A DNA stretch of 64,000 nucleotides from Chloroflexota bacterium. GTDB taxonomy: Bacteria; Chloroflexota; Anaerolineae; Anaerolineales; Villigracilaceae. Position 1 is the stretch's first letter. Each line of letters starts with the position of its first letter. The position numbers and the translations under genes are program-made. The stretch spans positions 62,001 through 126,000 of the forward strand of contig JACRBI010000054.1 of the NCBI GenBank assembly GCA_016234495.1. The letters are read 5' to 3'. The notes under the pieces were generated by a model. The model was not told where the DNA came from and searched no databases. It saw only the letters and a program-made list of their open reading frames with translations. Shown here piece by piece: positions 24,756 to 33,820 of the stretch.

Positions 24756-26600
24756 TTACATGACCTCTGGCGCTTGAATATCCAGTAAGCGGAGCGCATT
24801 TTCGATGGTTTGCTTTGCCGCCATCACCAATTGCAAACGCGCGTTTCGTATTTTTGCATCGTCTGTCTGCAAGACATTCACCGCATGATAGAACGAGTGA
24901 AATGCGTTCGCCAGATCGTACGCGTAGGCCGCCATCACCAGTGGACGGTACTCATTCGCCGCCTGCTCCACCGTCTGCGGGAAGCGCGAGATGAGTTCGA
25001 TCAATTCGATCTCATGCTTTGTTAATTCGTAGTCGAAGGTCGAAGGTCGAAGGTCGCCCGACTTTTGACCCTTCGACAAGCTCAGGGCAGGCTCTTCAAC
25101 TTTTGACTTCTTCAAAATTGAATTCGCCCGCACATAAGCATTCTGAATATACGGCCCCGTCCTGCCGTCAAAAGATAAAGCCTCGTTGATGTCGAAAACA
25201 ATATCCTTGTTGTTATCCACCGAAAGCATGGAATAGACCAACGCGCCTAAACCAATTTGAGTCGCGATCTTCTCCCGCTCACTGACAGGAACATCGCCGC
25301 TCTTTTCAGATTCAACCGCCAGTACACGCCTGACCGCTTCATCTGCCACGTCCTTGAATAAGACCACATGTCCGCGCCGCGATGACATGGCTCCCTCGGG
25401 CAGGCTCACAAAGCCATATCCCAGATGATGGCATTTCTCGGCCTGCGGGAAACCCCACAACTTCAAAATGGCAAAGGCCTGTTGCAAGTGCAATGATTGG
25501 CGCACATCCACAACGTAGATGGAACGGTCAACCTGATATTGCTCAAACTTCATTTTGGCCAATGCAAGATCTTTTGTAAGATACAGCGTTGTGCCATCTG
25601 AACGTAAAAGAACATTGGTGCGATATTTTTCTTTTGTCAGCCCAAGCTTCTCGTCAATTTTCACGATCACCGCTCCGCCTTGCGGACGTTCATCGGTTGC
25701 AATATCTCTGGCGATCAATTCATCGACGATCACTTTGGATGGCTCATCGACATCGCTTTCGTAGAACCAAACATCCATTTTTACATCGAGCATTTTCAGC
25801 ACTTCGCGCAGTTCTTCCAGACTCCACTCGCGCGTCACGCGCCATAATTCGCGAACATGCTCATCGCCTGCATCCCATTTGCGATACATCTCGCGCCGTT
25901 CGGCTTCATATACTTCGCGCTGGGCGGTCTGTTCAGGCGTTTCATTTTCCTTTTTCTCAAGCAGGGAAGTGGCTTCCACATAAAGTTTCGCCAGCCATTG
26001 ACCGCGCTCATGCACGCCCACAGGTTCCTGCCCTTTATAAAACTTTTCATAAATCCACATCACGGTGATGACGCCCAGTCCCAGGTCACCGGGGTAGGAT
26101 GCGCGGATCGTTTCAAAACCTGCGAACTCCACCAGCCGCGCAAGCACTTCGCCTAAAATTGTATTGCGCGCATGTCCAATATGAAATGAATGATGCGTAT
26201 TCGGCTGGGCGTACTCCACCATGACGCGTTCATTCTTTTTCGTGCCCCGCCCAAAGTCCGCGCCTGAAGAAAGCACCTCATCCACCACGCGCTGGGCATA
26301 TTCGGATGTTTCGAAATAGATGTTCAGATAGCCTTTGACCGCTTCAATGTGACTGATGCCCGGCACGCTTCCCAACTGACCTTTGACCTGCTCAGCCATC
26401 TCCTGCGCTCTCTGCGGGACGGGTTTTCCGCCCTTGCCCGCGCGCGCTTCGTTTGCGGCGGTCTGGAAAAATGATGTGGCAAAACCCCATTCGCCCGAAA
26501 AGGGAATGGGCTGCCACTTAAGCTCTGCCAGCGGAATATCATTTGCGGCACAAAACCCTTTTATTTTTCCTTCGATGATTTGCTGTTCTATATTAAACAT
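24756..26600 (-). CDS. argS: Arginyl-tRNA synthetase
   Basis: 614 residues, class I synthetase that charges tRNA-Arg. The Arg_S N-terminal additional domain (1-95) leads to the HIGH-type signature near residue 135 (NTHHSFHIGHARN). RSDGTTLYLTKDLAL, GAMSSRRGHVV (KMSKS equivalent) and the C-terminal anticodon-binding DALR domain follow. Residues about 496-523 (PALSLSKG and flanks) are encoded by a repeat insertion at 25032-25113. A TATAAT box on the minus strand at 26631-26636 is a likely -10. AGGA lies 11 nt before the ATG. Confidence 0.95.
   Translation of the reverse strand: MFNIEQQIIEGKIKGFCAANDIPLAELKWQPIPFSGEWGFATSFFQTAANEARAGKGGKPVPQRAQEMAEQVKGQLGSVPGISHIEAVKGYLNIYFETSEYAQRVVDEVLSSGADFGRGTKKNERVMVEYAQPNTHHSFHIGHARNTILGEVLARLVEFAGFETIRASYPGDLGLGVITVMWIYEKFYKGQEPVGVHERGQWLAKLYVEATSLLEKKENETPEQTAQREVYEAERREMYRKWDAGDEHVRELWRVTREWSLEELREVLKMLDVKMDVWFYESDVDEPSKVIVDELIARDIATDERPQGGAVIVKIDEKLGLTKEKYRTNVLLRSDGTTLYLTKDLALAKMKFEQYQVDRSIYVVDVRQSLHLQQAFAILKLWGFPQAEKCHHLGYGFVSLPEGAMSSRRGHVVLFKDVADEAVRRVLAVESEKSGDVPVSEREKIATQIGLGALVYSMLSVDNNKDIVFDINEALSFDGRTGPYIQNAYVRANSILKKSKVEEPALSLSKGQKSGDLRPSTFDYELTKHEIELIELISRFPQTVEQAANEYRPLVMAAYAYDLANAFHSFYHAVNVLQTDDAKIRNARLQLVMAAKQTIENALRLLDIQAPEVM
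25032..25113. repeat. Composite repeat insertion in frame in argS
   Basis: Three GAAGGTC heptamers, then a palindromic CCTTCGACAAGCTCAGGG element, then a partial inverted copy of the heptamers (CTTCAACTTTTGACTTC). The reading frame stays open and adds about 27 residues between the catalytic and anticodon-binding domains. Confidence 0.85.
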
Positions 26601-26636
26601 AAGTGATGTGATCCTATGGATGATTTTCGGATTATA

Positions 26637-27197
26637 TCATTTGGATTTTAATTGCTTGAATGCGATTGGTGGGGTCTTCAGCCGTTCAATGACGTGTTTG
26701 GCGCATTGTTCAGGTGTAAGTAGGGAAGTGTCTACTTCGAGGTCGTAGGTTGTGTATTTATGAATGATGTCAAATTGCGCGCGCGCCTGCCCAAGCGTGC
26801 GGTCTTTTCGGTCACGTTCGCGCTGCTCCAATACTTCCAGCGGACAACGGATGCCGATGAGGTAGGCGTTCATGGCTGCAAACAGATTTGCACATTCGTC
26901 CACCCAGGCTTTTTCCACGAAGACATGGTCGGCTAGGATGTTGTTTCCGCGCGAAGCGGCAGCGGCGACAGCGTGGTGCATACCTGAAAACAGAGTCAGC
27001 CCCACAGGTCCTGAATGATGCGCGTTGCCGAGCACGTCATCCCAAAGCGGACGATCAAAATATCGCTTGGGCAGCATCCAGATGAAGCGGTCAATTCCCA
27101 TATCCAGATACGGCTCGTGCAATTGATTTTGCAAAGCCTTGAGCAGGGTGGTCTTACCTGAGGAGGATGTGCCGTTGATGAAGATGATCGTGGACAT
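26637..27197 (-). CDS. Chloramphenicol phosphotransferase-like (CPT family) kinase
   Basis: 186 residues. P-loop NGTSSSGKTTL at 8-18, followed by LDMGIDRFIWMLP with the Asp in the position used as base in CPT. A lid-like RERDRKDRTLGQARAQ resembles the CPT and adenylylsulfate kinase-like fold. CPT itself phosphorylates the 3'-OH of chloramphenicol. Many chromosomal homologues have unknown substrates, so a resistance function should not be assumed. Confidence 0.8.
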   Translation of the reverse strand: MSTIIFINGTSSSGKTTLLKALQNQLHEPYLDMGIDRFIWMLPKRYFDRPLWDDVLGNAHHSGPVGLTLFSGMHHAVAAAASRGNNILADHVFVEKAWVDECANLFAAMNAYLIGIRCPLEVLEQRERDRKDRTLGQARAQFDIIHKYTTYDLEVDTSLLTPEQCAKHVIERLKTPPIAFKQLKSK

Positions 27198-27204
27198 TTA
27201 AGGA

Positions 27205-27236
27205 AAACGGGAGCGCCGGTAAGGGCGTTCCCGTTT
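27205..27236 (-). terminator. Terminator of rpsT
   Basis: AAACGGGAACGCC pairs with GGCGCTCCCGTTT (one G-T wobble) around a 6-nt loop, 26 bp after the rpsT stop. It also lies upstream of the CPT-like gene. Confidence 0.75.
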
Positions 27237-27262
27237 AATGACTAATAGGTGAAGAAGACAAA

Positions 27263-27580
27263 TTACTTCTTTGAGGCAGTTTTCTTCTTCTTGGGAGCGG
27301 CTTCTTCCACGGGGGGGGCGGCAATAAAAGCGGCGAGGCGTTTCATTAAACGTCCTTTGCGGCGGGATGCGTTGTTTGGGTGGATCACACCTTTTTGGGC
27401 GGCTCTATCCAAAGTGCTGATCGCTTTCAAGACAGCTTCTTTTGTATTGGGTTCGTTCTCTGCCAAAGCACCGCGGGCAATGGTGACGGCGGTACGTGCC
27501 GCACCGCGGAAGTTGCGATTGTGAACGCGACGCTTCTCATTCTGACGATTGCGTTTGATTTGTGACTTAATGTTAGCCAA
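27263..27580 (-). CDS. rpsT: 30S ribosomal protein S20
   Basis: 105 residues. MANIKSQIKRNRQNEKRR is the diagnostic N-terminus, and KAISTLDRAAQKGVIHPNNASRRKGRLMKRL the C-terminal core. S20 binds 16S rRNA in the body of the small subunit. About 17 extra residues (APPVEEAAPKKKKTASKK) extend the usual C-terminus. The start codon is TTG, preceded by GGAGG; E. coli rpsT also uses a weak UUG start linked to autoregulation, so this may be a regulatory feature. Confidence 0.96.
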   Translation of the reverse strand: MANIKSQIKRNRQNEKRRVHNRNFRGAARTAVTIARGALAENEPNTKEAVLKAISTLDRAAQKGVIHPNNASRRKGRLMKRLAAFIAAPPVEEAAPKKKKTASKK

Positions 27581-27689
27581 GGTCTTCCTCCAAAAATATA
27601 CTACTTTTCTTAATGACAGCGCGTTATTTTACATGAGAGGGGATGATTTGTCCAGTAAATTTACGAGCCATTCCAAAATGGCAATACAA

Positions 27690-27722
27690 AACCCGTCCCG
27701 CAAAGAAAGTGCGGGACGGGTT
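27690..27722 (-). terminator. Terminator of the LysM gene
   Basis: 12-bp stem AACCCGTCCCGC with complement and a 9-nt loop, 12 bp after the stop at 27735. On the minus strand TTTTGT follows. Confidence 0.82.
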
Positions 27723-27734
27723 GTAAAAGCAGGA

Positions 27735-28523
27735 TTAGTTGACCGGTGTAACGGACGCTGTCGGTGGGGCGGTGCCAGCGCCGGGGGTGCTCGGTGTGCT
27801 TGTGGGTGGACGGGTGGCCGTAGGTGTGACCATGTTGACGGGGATGACGAGCAATTGCCCAACCTGGATGGCATTTGCATCTTCTATACTATTTTCTTCG
27901 ATAATGGCGGCTTCGGTGCTGTTGAAAATTGCGGCAATGCCCGCCAGAGTATCACCGGCACGGACGTTGTACGAAATCTTGGTGCCGCGCGGCAGATCCG
28001 CTGGGATGGGGGTGGAAGTCGGCAGGGGGGCGCCGGGAGCGGGGAGCAGCAACACCTGCCCGGGGACGATGTTTTGTGTGGCCGGATCCACGCCGATCGG
28101 ATACCCCTGCGTGTCTGTTCCGCCGAATGGGTTGAGGAGCAATATCCACGCAACGCCGTCATCGCCGAGATTATATTTCTCAACGATCAAAGCAAGATAG
28201 TCGCCCTGTTGGACGGTGTAATTAAAGTTCGTCGAGAAGGTGGGTGTGGGTGTAATGGTAAATGTCAGGGTTGGTGACGGGGTCTCTGTCGGCGTGGATG
28301 TGTTGGTTGGCGTGAAGGTCAGGGTCGGGGTGGGAGTCTCGGTGGCAAAGAATGTGCTGATGGGCTTGCTCGGTCCAGCCAGCCAGGTGACAAGCAGAAT
28401 CACGCCAGCGAGGACGAACAAACCAGCGGCGATGACTATGATGTTTGGCCGACCTGGTTTTCTGCGTTTGCGGTAGGCATTGATGACATTGGATGATGAT
28501 GAAATTGGAGGTCTATTGTTCAT
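27735..28523 (-). CDS. Membrane-anchored protein with two LysM domains
   Basis: 262 residues from the ATG at 28523, which has AAGGA 8 nt upstream; an upstream in-frame start at 28556 lacks one. One membrane helix (about residues 28-50) is followed by a Thr/Pro-rich linker (TPTPTLTFTPTNTS...) typical of exported Chloroflexota proteins. Two LysM modules follow (YTVQQGDYLALIVEKYNL and YNVRAGDTLAGIAAIF), then a Thr/Pro tail. LysM domains bind peptidoglycan-type glycans, so it probably sits at the cell surface. Confidence 0.85.
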   Translation of the reverse strand: MNNRPPISSSSNVINAYRKRRKPGRPNIIVIAAGLFVLAGVILLVTWLAGPSKPISTFFATETPTPTLTFTPTNTSTPTETPSPTLTFTITPTPTFSTNFNYTVQQGDYLALIVEKYNLGDDGVAWILLLNPFGGTDTQGYPIGVDPATQNIVPGQVLLLPAPGAPLPTSTPIPADLPRGTKISYNVRAGDTLAGIAAIFNSTEAAIIEENSIEDANAIQVGQLLVIPVNMVTPTATRPPTSTPSTPGAGTAPPTASVTPVN

Positions 28524-28628
28524 TCGATGTTTCCTTGTGAATAAAGCGCTTTTCAAAAACGCTTTCGATATTGCTTTTGTAGAGTGAAAAGAATTCTACC
28601 TGAAAAAAAGAAACACGTATACAACAAA

Positions 28629-28664
28629 ACAGGTAGACAAGTTTTTTGGCTTTTGTCTACCTGT
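28629..28664 (-). terminator. Terminator of uvrA
   Basis: Perfect 12-bp stem ACAGGTAGACAA and complement, 12-nt loop, then TTTGTTG on the minus strand. It lies 13 bp after the uvrA stop and a third GGTAGACA copy precedes it. Confidence 0.82.
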
Positions 28665-28677
28665 CTACCTGACTGCC

Positions 28678-31590
28678 CTACTTCATATGTGCTTTCAGAT
28701 ACTTCCCGGTATAAGACTCTTTGACCTTCATCACCTGTTCAGGCGTGCCCTCCGCGATCAACTCTCCGCCGCGGTCGCCGCCTTCGGGACCGAGATCGAT
28801 CAGCCAGTCCGCGATCTTGATGATGTCGAGGTTATGCTCGATGATGACCACCGAGTTGCCGGCGTCCACCAGTCTTTGCAGCACTTCGATTAACTTGTGG
28901 ACATCCGCGGCATGCAACCCGACAGAGGGTTCATCCAAAACATAAAGCGTGCGACCTGTTGCGCGGCGTGATAACTCCTTTGAAAGTTTTACGCGCTGAG
29001 CCTCTCCGCCTGAAAGCGTGGTGGCGGGCTGACCGACGCGCACATATCCCAGACCTACTTCCTGCAATAACTTCAACTTATTTTGCATCGGCGGATAATT
29101 CACGAACTCAGTCAGCGCGTGGTCAACGGTCATATCGAGAATATCTGCGATGCTGTATTGGTCGCGGAACATGACTTGCAGCGTCTCGCGGTTAAATCTC
29201 TTGCCGTGGCACACATCGCAGGGGACATATACATCGGGCAGAAACTGCATTTCGATTCGCAATTCGCCCTGCCCCTGACAAGCCTCGCAGCGTCCGCCAT
29301 GCACGTTGAACGAAAACCGCCCGGGCTTATATCCGCGCACTTTGCTTTCAGGCAGTTCCGCGTAAAGTTTGCGAATCTCATCGAACAGCCCGGTATATGT
29401 CCCTGGGTTCGAGCGCGGCGTGCGCCCGATCGGCGACTGGTCAATGTTGATGATCTTGTCGAGGTGCTCAATGCCCTCGATGCGCTCATGCTCGCCGGGA
29501 CTTGTGCGCGCAAACATCAACTTTGCGGCCAGGGCGTTGTACATGATGTCGCTCATCAAGGTGGACTTGCCCGAGCCTGAAACGCCGGTAATGCAGACCA
29601 TCTTCCCGAGCGGGATCGAGACATCGATGCCCTTCAAGTTGTTTGCTGTGGCGTTGACAATTTTCAGCGCCTTGCCGCTGCCTTCGCGTCTCTTCTTCGG
29701 AACTGCGACCTGCTTGCGCCCCGAGAGGTAGAGTCCTGTCAGTGACTTTGGGTGCGCCAAAATCTGTTTTGGCGTGCCTTCTGCGATGACTTCGCCGCCA
29801 TGCTCGCCGGCAGCCGGGCCGAGGTCAATGATCCAGTCTGCTTCACGGATGGTTTCGTCGTCATGCTCCACCACCAGAACCGTATTGCCGAGGTCGCGCA
29901 GCCCTTTGAGTGTTTCAAGCAGGCGCGAGTTGTCGCGCGGATGCAGGCCGATGGACGGCTCATCCAAAACGTAGAGCACGCCCACTAAACGGGACCCAAC
30001 CTGGGTCGCGAGTCGGATGCGCTGCGCCTCGCCGCCGGATAAAGTCACAGCGGAGCGATTCAAAGTCAGGTAGTCCAACCCGACATTGACGAGGAAATTA
30101 AGCCGTTCATGAATTTCCTTGATGACGCGTTCTGCAATTGCTTTTTGTTTTGATGTCAGTGGAGAATTTTTGCCAGAAATATTTTTGACCCATTCAAGCG
30201 TTTTCAATACAGGCCATGAATTTGCCTCGACGATATTTACATCGTCGACAGTGACTGCCAGCGCGGCGGGGTTCAGCCTCTTGCCGCCGCAGGCCGGGCA
30301 GGGGCGGTCGGACATAAATTCGCTGATCTTCTCGCGGATGTATTCCGAATTTGTTTCGCGGTAGCGGCGCTCCATGTTGGTGATCACGCCTTCGAAGGCG
30401 CGTGTGAATTTGAATTCGTTTCCGTTTGCGCTTTGATATGTCATCGCAATTTGTCTGTCGCCTGTGCCATACAAGACGACCTTCAGCGCTTCTTTGGATA
30501 ATTCTTTTACGGGCTTGTCCAAATCTATTTTGAATGCCTTCGAAGCGTTGATGAGACTCTGCCAGTAGTAGCCGCCTTCCACTTTGGGGCCGCTCCACTC
30601 CATGCTGACGATTGCGCCGTCGTTTAAGGAGACGCTGTCGTCGGGGATGATGCGCTGCGGATCGATCTCCAGCTTCGAGCCGAGTCCCTGACATTCCGGG
30701 CAGGCGCCCTGCGGTGTGTTGAACGAGAAGGTGCGCGGCTCGATTTCACTGATGCTGACGCCGTGTTCCGGGCAGGCGAGGTGCTCGGAGAATTGAATGT
30801 CGTTACCCCCTCCCTTACCCTCCCCCAATTTGGGGGAGGGCTGGGTGGGTGGGGTATTTACAGTAACATACCCTTCCCCAAACTTGAGCGCGGTTTCGAC
30901 CGAATCAGTCAAACGTGTAAGCGCGGCTCTCTTTTCATCCTTGTCGCTGCTGTGTGAAATGACGAGACGGTCAACCACGGCTTCGATGGTGTGCTGTTTG
31001 TAGCGGTCAAGTTCGATTTCATCATCCAATGAATGGACGGTCCCATCCACGCGGGCGCGGGTGAAACCAGCCTTGCGGATTTCCTCAAAGACGGCGGTGT
31101 ATGTCCCTTTGCGGGCGCGGACGAGCGGGGCGAGGATCAGGATGCGCGTGCCGTCGGGTAGTTTGGCGATGTTGTCCACGATCTCCTGCGCCGATTGTTT
31201 GACCACTTCCCGTCCGCAGATGGGGCAGTGCGGAATGCCCGCGCGCGCGAAGAGCAGACGCATGTAGTCGTAAATTTCGGTCACAGTGCCGACCGTCGAG
31301 CGCGGATTGTGGCTGGTGGATTTCTGGTCAATGGAGACGGCGGGGGAGAGGCCGTCGATGTAATCGACATCGGGCTTGTCCATTTGACCGATGAACTGCC
31401 GCGCATACGCCGAGAGCGACTCGACGTAGCGTCTTTGTCCCTCAGCGAAGATGGTGTCAAATGCCAGCGACGATTTGCCCGAACCCGAAAGTCCGGTGAT
31501 GACCACGAACTTGTCGCGTGGAATTTCCACGGTAATGTTTTTTAAGTTGTGAACACGTGCGCCGACGACGCGAATGACATTAGCTGACAT
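28678..31590 (-). CDS. uvrA: Excinuclease ABC subunit A
   Basis: 970 residues, the damage-recognition ATPase of nucleotide excision repair. Two ABC ATPase modules: Walker [13 protein letters not shown] near residue 32 and GVSGSGKST near 665, with signatures [12 protein letters not shown] and [12 protein letters not shown]. Zinc-binding [15 protein letters not shown] and [18 protein letters not shown] are present. AAGGAG lies 10 nt before the ATG. Residues about 245-262 ([16 protein letters not shown]) come from an inserted palindrome at 30804-30855, probably in the damage-recognition insertion region. Confidence 0.97.
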   Translation of the reverse strand: MSANVIRVVGARVHNLKNITVEIPRDKFVVITGLSGSGKSSLAFDTIFAEGQRRYVESLSAYARQFIGQMDKPDVDYIDGLSPAVSIDQKSTSHNPRSTVGTVTEIYDYMRLLFARAGIPHCPICGREVVKQSAQEIVDNIAKLPDGTRILILAPLVRARKGTYTAVFEEIRKAGFTRARVDGTVHSLDDEIELDRYKQHTIEAVVDRLVISHSSDKDEKRAALTRLTDSVETALKFGEGYVTVNTPPTQPSPKLGEGKGGGNDIQFSEHLACPEHGVSISEIEPRTFSFNTPQGACPECQGLGSKLEIDPQRIIPDDSVSLNDGAIVSMEWSGPKVEGGYYWQSLINASKAFKIDLDKPVKELSKEALKVVLYGTGDRQIAMTYQSANGNEFKFTRAFEGVITNMERRYRETNSEYIREKISEFMSDRPCPACGGKRLNPAALAVTVDDVNIVEANSWPVLKTLEWVKNISGKNSPLTSKQKAIAERVIKEIHERLNFLVNVGLDYLTLNRSAVTLSGGEAQRIRLATQVGSRLVGVLYVLDEPSIGLHPRDNSRLLETLKGLRDLGNTVLVVEHDDETIREADWIIDLGPAAGEHGGEVIAEGTPKQILAHPKSLTGLYLSGRKQVAVPKKRREGSGKALKIVNATANNLKGIDVSIPLGKMVCITGVSGSGKSTLMSDIMYNALAAKLMFARTSPGEHERIEGIEHLDKIINIDQSPIGRTPRSNPGTYTGLFDEIRKLYAELPESKVRGYKPGRFSFNVHGGRCEACQGQGELRIEMQFLPDVYVPCDVCHGKRFNRETLQVMFRDQYSIADILDMTVDHALTEFVNYPPMQNKLKLLQEVGLGYVRVGQPATTLSGGEAQRVKLSKELSRRATGRTLYVLDEPSVGLHAADVHKLIEVLQRLVDAGNSVVIIEHNLDIIKIADWLIDLGPEGGDRGGELIAEGTPEQVMKVKESYTGKYLKAHMK
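30804..30855. repeat. Palindromic element in frame in uvrA
   Basis: Inverted repeat CCCTCCCCCAA-TT-TGGGGGAGGG with flanking C/G-rich arms. The reading frame continues through it, encoding a Pro/Gly/Lys-rich loop not expected in UvrA. Confidence 0.85.
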
Positions 31591-31693
31591 ACATGGTTCT
31601 CCTTGGGGTGCGCTGATTGTAGCACAAATGTTTTATTTTTGGTCACATTGTAGGTCACGCTTATGTTTTTTAAGAAAATATTCCCGTAATGTA

Positions 31694-31855
31694 TTTGCGC
31701 AGGGCGCGTTCTCTTACGCGCCTGTCGGCGTGAGAGGACGCCGACTACGCACGGTTACATTATTTGACCTCTTGCATAAGTCAGGCGACGTTAGAGAACG
31801 TCTCCTACACCTGCGCGTATTGTGCGCTCTCTAGCGCACTTTTGCAAGAGGTCTA
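31694..31855. repeat. Nested multi-hairpin element upstream of the sigma factor gene
   Basis: This fills the middle of the 480-bp gap 31591-32070. Nested inverted repeats: GCGCAGG (31697) with CCTGCGC (31810); CGTTCTC near 31706 with GAGAACG near 31794; GACCTCTTGCA (31766) with TGCAAGAGGTC (31843). Local hairpins are GTCGGCGT/ACGCCGAC and GTGCGCT/AGCGCAC. No ORF is supported here. It could be a non-autonomous mobile repeat or a structured RNA. Confidence 0.6.
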
Positions 31856-32070
31856 TTTACTTTTCAATCTTCATCAGCGTGATTAGCGGGGACGATCAGC
31901 TCAAAGGGCGAAAATACTTATCGGGGCGAATCAACTTCCGGTTAAGCGCGAGGCGCGGTTTTCATCCGCAATATGCTTGAAATGAATCTGAAATGCTGCG
32001 TGTTATACTCAGTGCAACTTCTCAAATCCGGCGGGGTTATATTTCAAAACCCGCCGGTAAGGTTTTAAAC

Positions 32071-32643
32071 GTGCCGGAACTGGAATACAACGAAGAGGAA
32101 ATTCTAGTACTCGCTTCAAAGGGTGACCGCGATGCTTTTGGTCAACTCTACGAGCGCTATGTGGAACGCATCTTCAATTATGTGTATTATCGAACAGGGA
32201 ATACCCACGATGCGGAGGATCTCACTGCGCGGGTGTTTCAGCGGGCGATGAATCACATTCAAAAATATACAGATCGCGGCGTGCCTTTCTCTGCCTGGTT
32301 GTATCGAATCGCGCATAACCTTGTTGCGAACTGGCATCGTGACCGCAGCCGCAAACAGGAAATTCCGCTGGATGACCTGCCGATTCTGCCGACCAAGGGC
32401 GATCACCCTGAGAAGAATCTGGTTCGGTCACAAGAGCAGGATTCGCTCTTAAAGATGATCCGAAAACTGCCAGCCGAACGACAAAACCTGTTGATATTAA
32501 AGTTTGTCGAAGATATGTCCAATGCGGAGATCGGCGCCATCATGGGAAGAAGTGAGGGAGCCGTAAAGAGTCTTTACCATCGTACTCTTCTGGCTTTGCG
32601 GGATCAGTTGGAAGATCAAAATCTTAATCTTGAAGGAGAATAG
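32071..32643 (+). CDS. ECF-type RNA polymerase sigma factor
   Basis: 190 residues from a GTG at 32071. A longer frame from ATG 31993 exists, but a TTATACT -10-like box at 32002-32008 lies inside it, so I prefer the GTG. Region 2 is clear (FGQLYERYVERIFNYVYYRTG, HDAEDLTARVF, AWLYRIAHNL), as is region 4 (LPAERQNLLILKFVEDMSNAEIG, SEGAVKSLYHR). It directs RNA polymerase to a specific promoter set. It is 3 bp from a DegV gene, with a small membrane protein gene after that. Confidence 0.88.
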   Translation: MPELEYNEEEILVLASKGDRDAFGQLYERYVERIFNYVYYRTGNTHDAEDLTARVFQRAMNHIQKYTDRGVPFSAWLYRIAHNLVANWHRDRSRKQEIPLDDLPILPTKGDHPEKNLVRSQEQDSLLKMIRKLPAERQNLLILKFVEDMSNAEIGAIMGRSEGAVKSLYHRTLLALRDQLEDQNLNLEGE

Positions 32644-32646
32644 ATC

Positions 32647-33492
32647 ATGATGAGAATTGTAACTGACGGCGCGGTAGATGTTCCAGCGGGGTGGGGACAG
32701 GAATTTGATATCAATGTAATCCCCATTAACGTTCACTTCGGTGAAAAGACCTATATTCAATATGTTGACCTGGATTTTGATGGGTTTTACAAACTGGTTG
32801 ACGACAAATCAAACCCATTCCCGAAAACCTCCCAGCCTTCCCCGCATCAATTCGTGGAATTTTACAAGAAGAATTTTCAACCGGGCGACACCATTCTCTC
32901 GATCCACATCACCAGCAAACTCTCCGGCACCTATGCTTCAGCAGTTGCGGCGGCTGAGGAATTGAAAGGGACGTACAACGTCGTCACCTTTGATTCACTC
33001 GGCGGCTCGATGGGCACGGCTTTCATGTGCCGCGCTGCGCGTGAAATGGAACGCGCCGGCAAAAGCGTGCAAGAGATCATCAGCCACTTGGAGACTCTCC
33101 GCAGCAAGGTCTTCATCATTTTGACTCTCGACACGCTGGAATATGCCCGCCGCAGCGGACGCGTGGGCGCGCTTTCTGCTTCACTCGCGTCTGTCCTGAA
33201 CCTCAAGCCGATCGCCCTGCTGAAGGATGGCCTCGTCGAAACAGTGGACAAGGTCCGCACGCGCAAGGCCGCGCTCGCGCGTGCCATTGCTTTGGGGCAG
33301 GAATTGGTGGGTGACAAGCCCGTGCATCTCGGCATCGTCCATGCCCGTGATATCGAATCCGGCAAGGCTTTGATGGAAGAAGCCAAAAAACATTTCAACG
33401 TAAAAAGCGTGGAATTGACCGACCTCTCGATATCGCTTGCCATCAACTTTGGACCCGGCACAGTCGGATTGGTTTTATATCCCGCAGATTAG
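32647..33492 (+). CDS. DegV family (fatty acid-binding) protein
   Basis: 281 residues with the two-domain DegV fold. VTDGAVDVP opens the protein, HITSKLSGTYASA and DSLGGSMGTAF surround the lipid head-group site, and LDTLEYARRSGRVGALSA marks the second domain. The family binds fatty acids, in some bacteria as FakB delivering them to the kinase FakA; no FakA is in this window. AAGGAG is placed correctly before the ATG at 32647. Confidence 0.92.
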   Translation: MMRIVTDGAVDVPAGWGQEFDINVIPINVHFGEKTYIQYVDLDFDGFYKLVDDKSNPFPKTSQPSPHQFVEFYKKNFQPGDTILSIHITSKLSGTYASAVAAAEELKGTYNVVTFDSLGGSMGTAFMCRAAREMERAGKSVQEIISHLETLRSKVFIILTLDTLEYARRSGRVGALSASLASVLNLKPIALLKDGLVETVDKVRTRKAALARAIALGQELVGDKPVHLGIVHARDIESGKALMEEAKKHFNVKSVELTDLSISLAINFGPGTVGLVLYPAD

Positions 33493-33498
33493 GTGAGA

Positions 33499-33774
33499 AT
33501 GACAAAACGCAGGAAGACAGCTCCCCCCGTGGAAGAATTGGAAATCCTCGAGTCGCATCTGGCTGTGACACTGACGCCGGTTACGCCTTCGAAGGAGATT
33601 GCCCAGCGCCTGAAAGCGCGCATTCAAATGCCGGCGCGCAGCAAAATCGCTTTGCGCCTCGGTGATTGGCGCAAGCTGTTCCTTGTCTTTGGCGGTGTGC
33701 TTTCAGGGATGATGCTGTTGATTACGGTCGCGCGCGCGCTTTATTATTTTACCGGGCGCAGAAGCCTGACCTAG
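33499..33774 (+). CDS. Small single-pass membrane protein after sigma-degV
   Basis: 91 residues from the ATG at 33499; a GTG two codons earlier is possible. A charged N-terminal half (ELEILESHL..., about residues 1-50) is followed by one membrane helix (LFLVFGGVLSGMMLLITVA, about 58-78) and a basic tail. Its place in an ECF sigma operon makes an anti-sigma-like or accessory role conceivable, but there is no zinc-finger motif to support it. Confidence 0.6.
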   Translation: MTKRRKTAPPVEELEILESHLAVTLTPVTPSKEIAQRLKARIQMPARSKIALRLGDWRKLFLVFGGVLSGMMLLITVARALYYFTGRRSLT

Positions 33775-33787
33775 AAAAATTGAGAAG

Positions 33788-33820
33788 TAGACCCTAAAGG
33801 TTTTCTAAACCTTCGGGGTC
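33788..33820. terminator. Terminator after the sigma operon
   Basis: Stem AGACCC...AAGGTTT / AAACCTT...GGGTCT (one internal mismatch region) followed by ATTTTTTTA on the plus strand. It overlaps the stop codon of the convergent gene at 33794. Confidence 0.78.

Noticed and set aside
26637-27197. Chloramphenicol resistance gene
   Set aside because: CPT-like fold only; chromosomal homologues are common with unknown substrates, and no mobile context is seen.
27739-28476. Plus-strand frames antisense to the LysM gene with repetitive Val/Gly
   Set aside because: They are the complement of the Thr/Pro linker codons and have no ribosome-binding site or homologue-like pattern.
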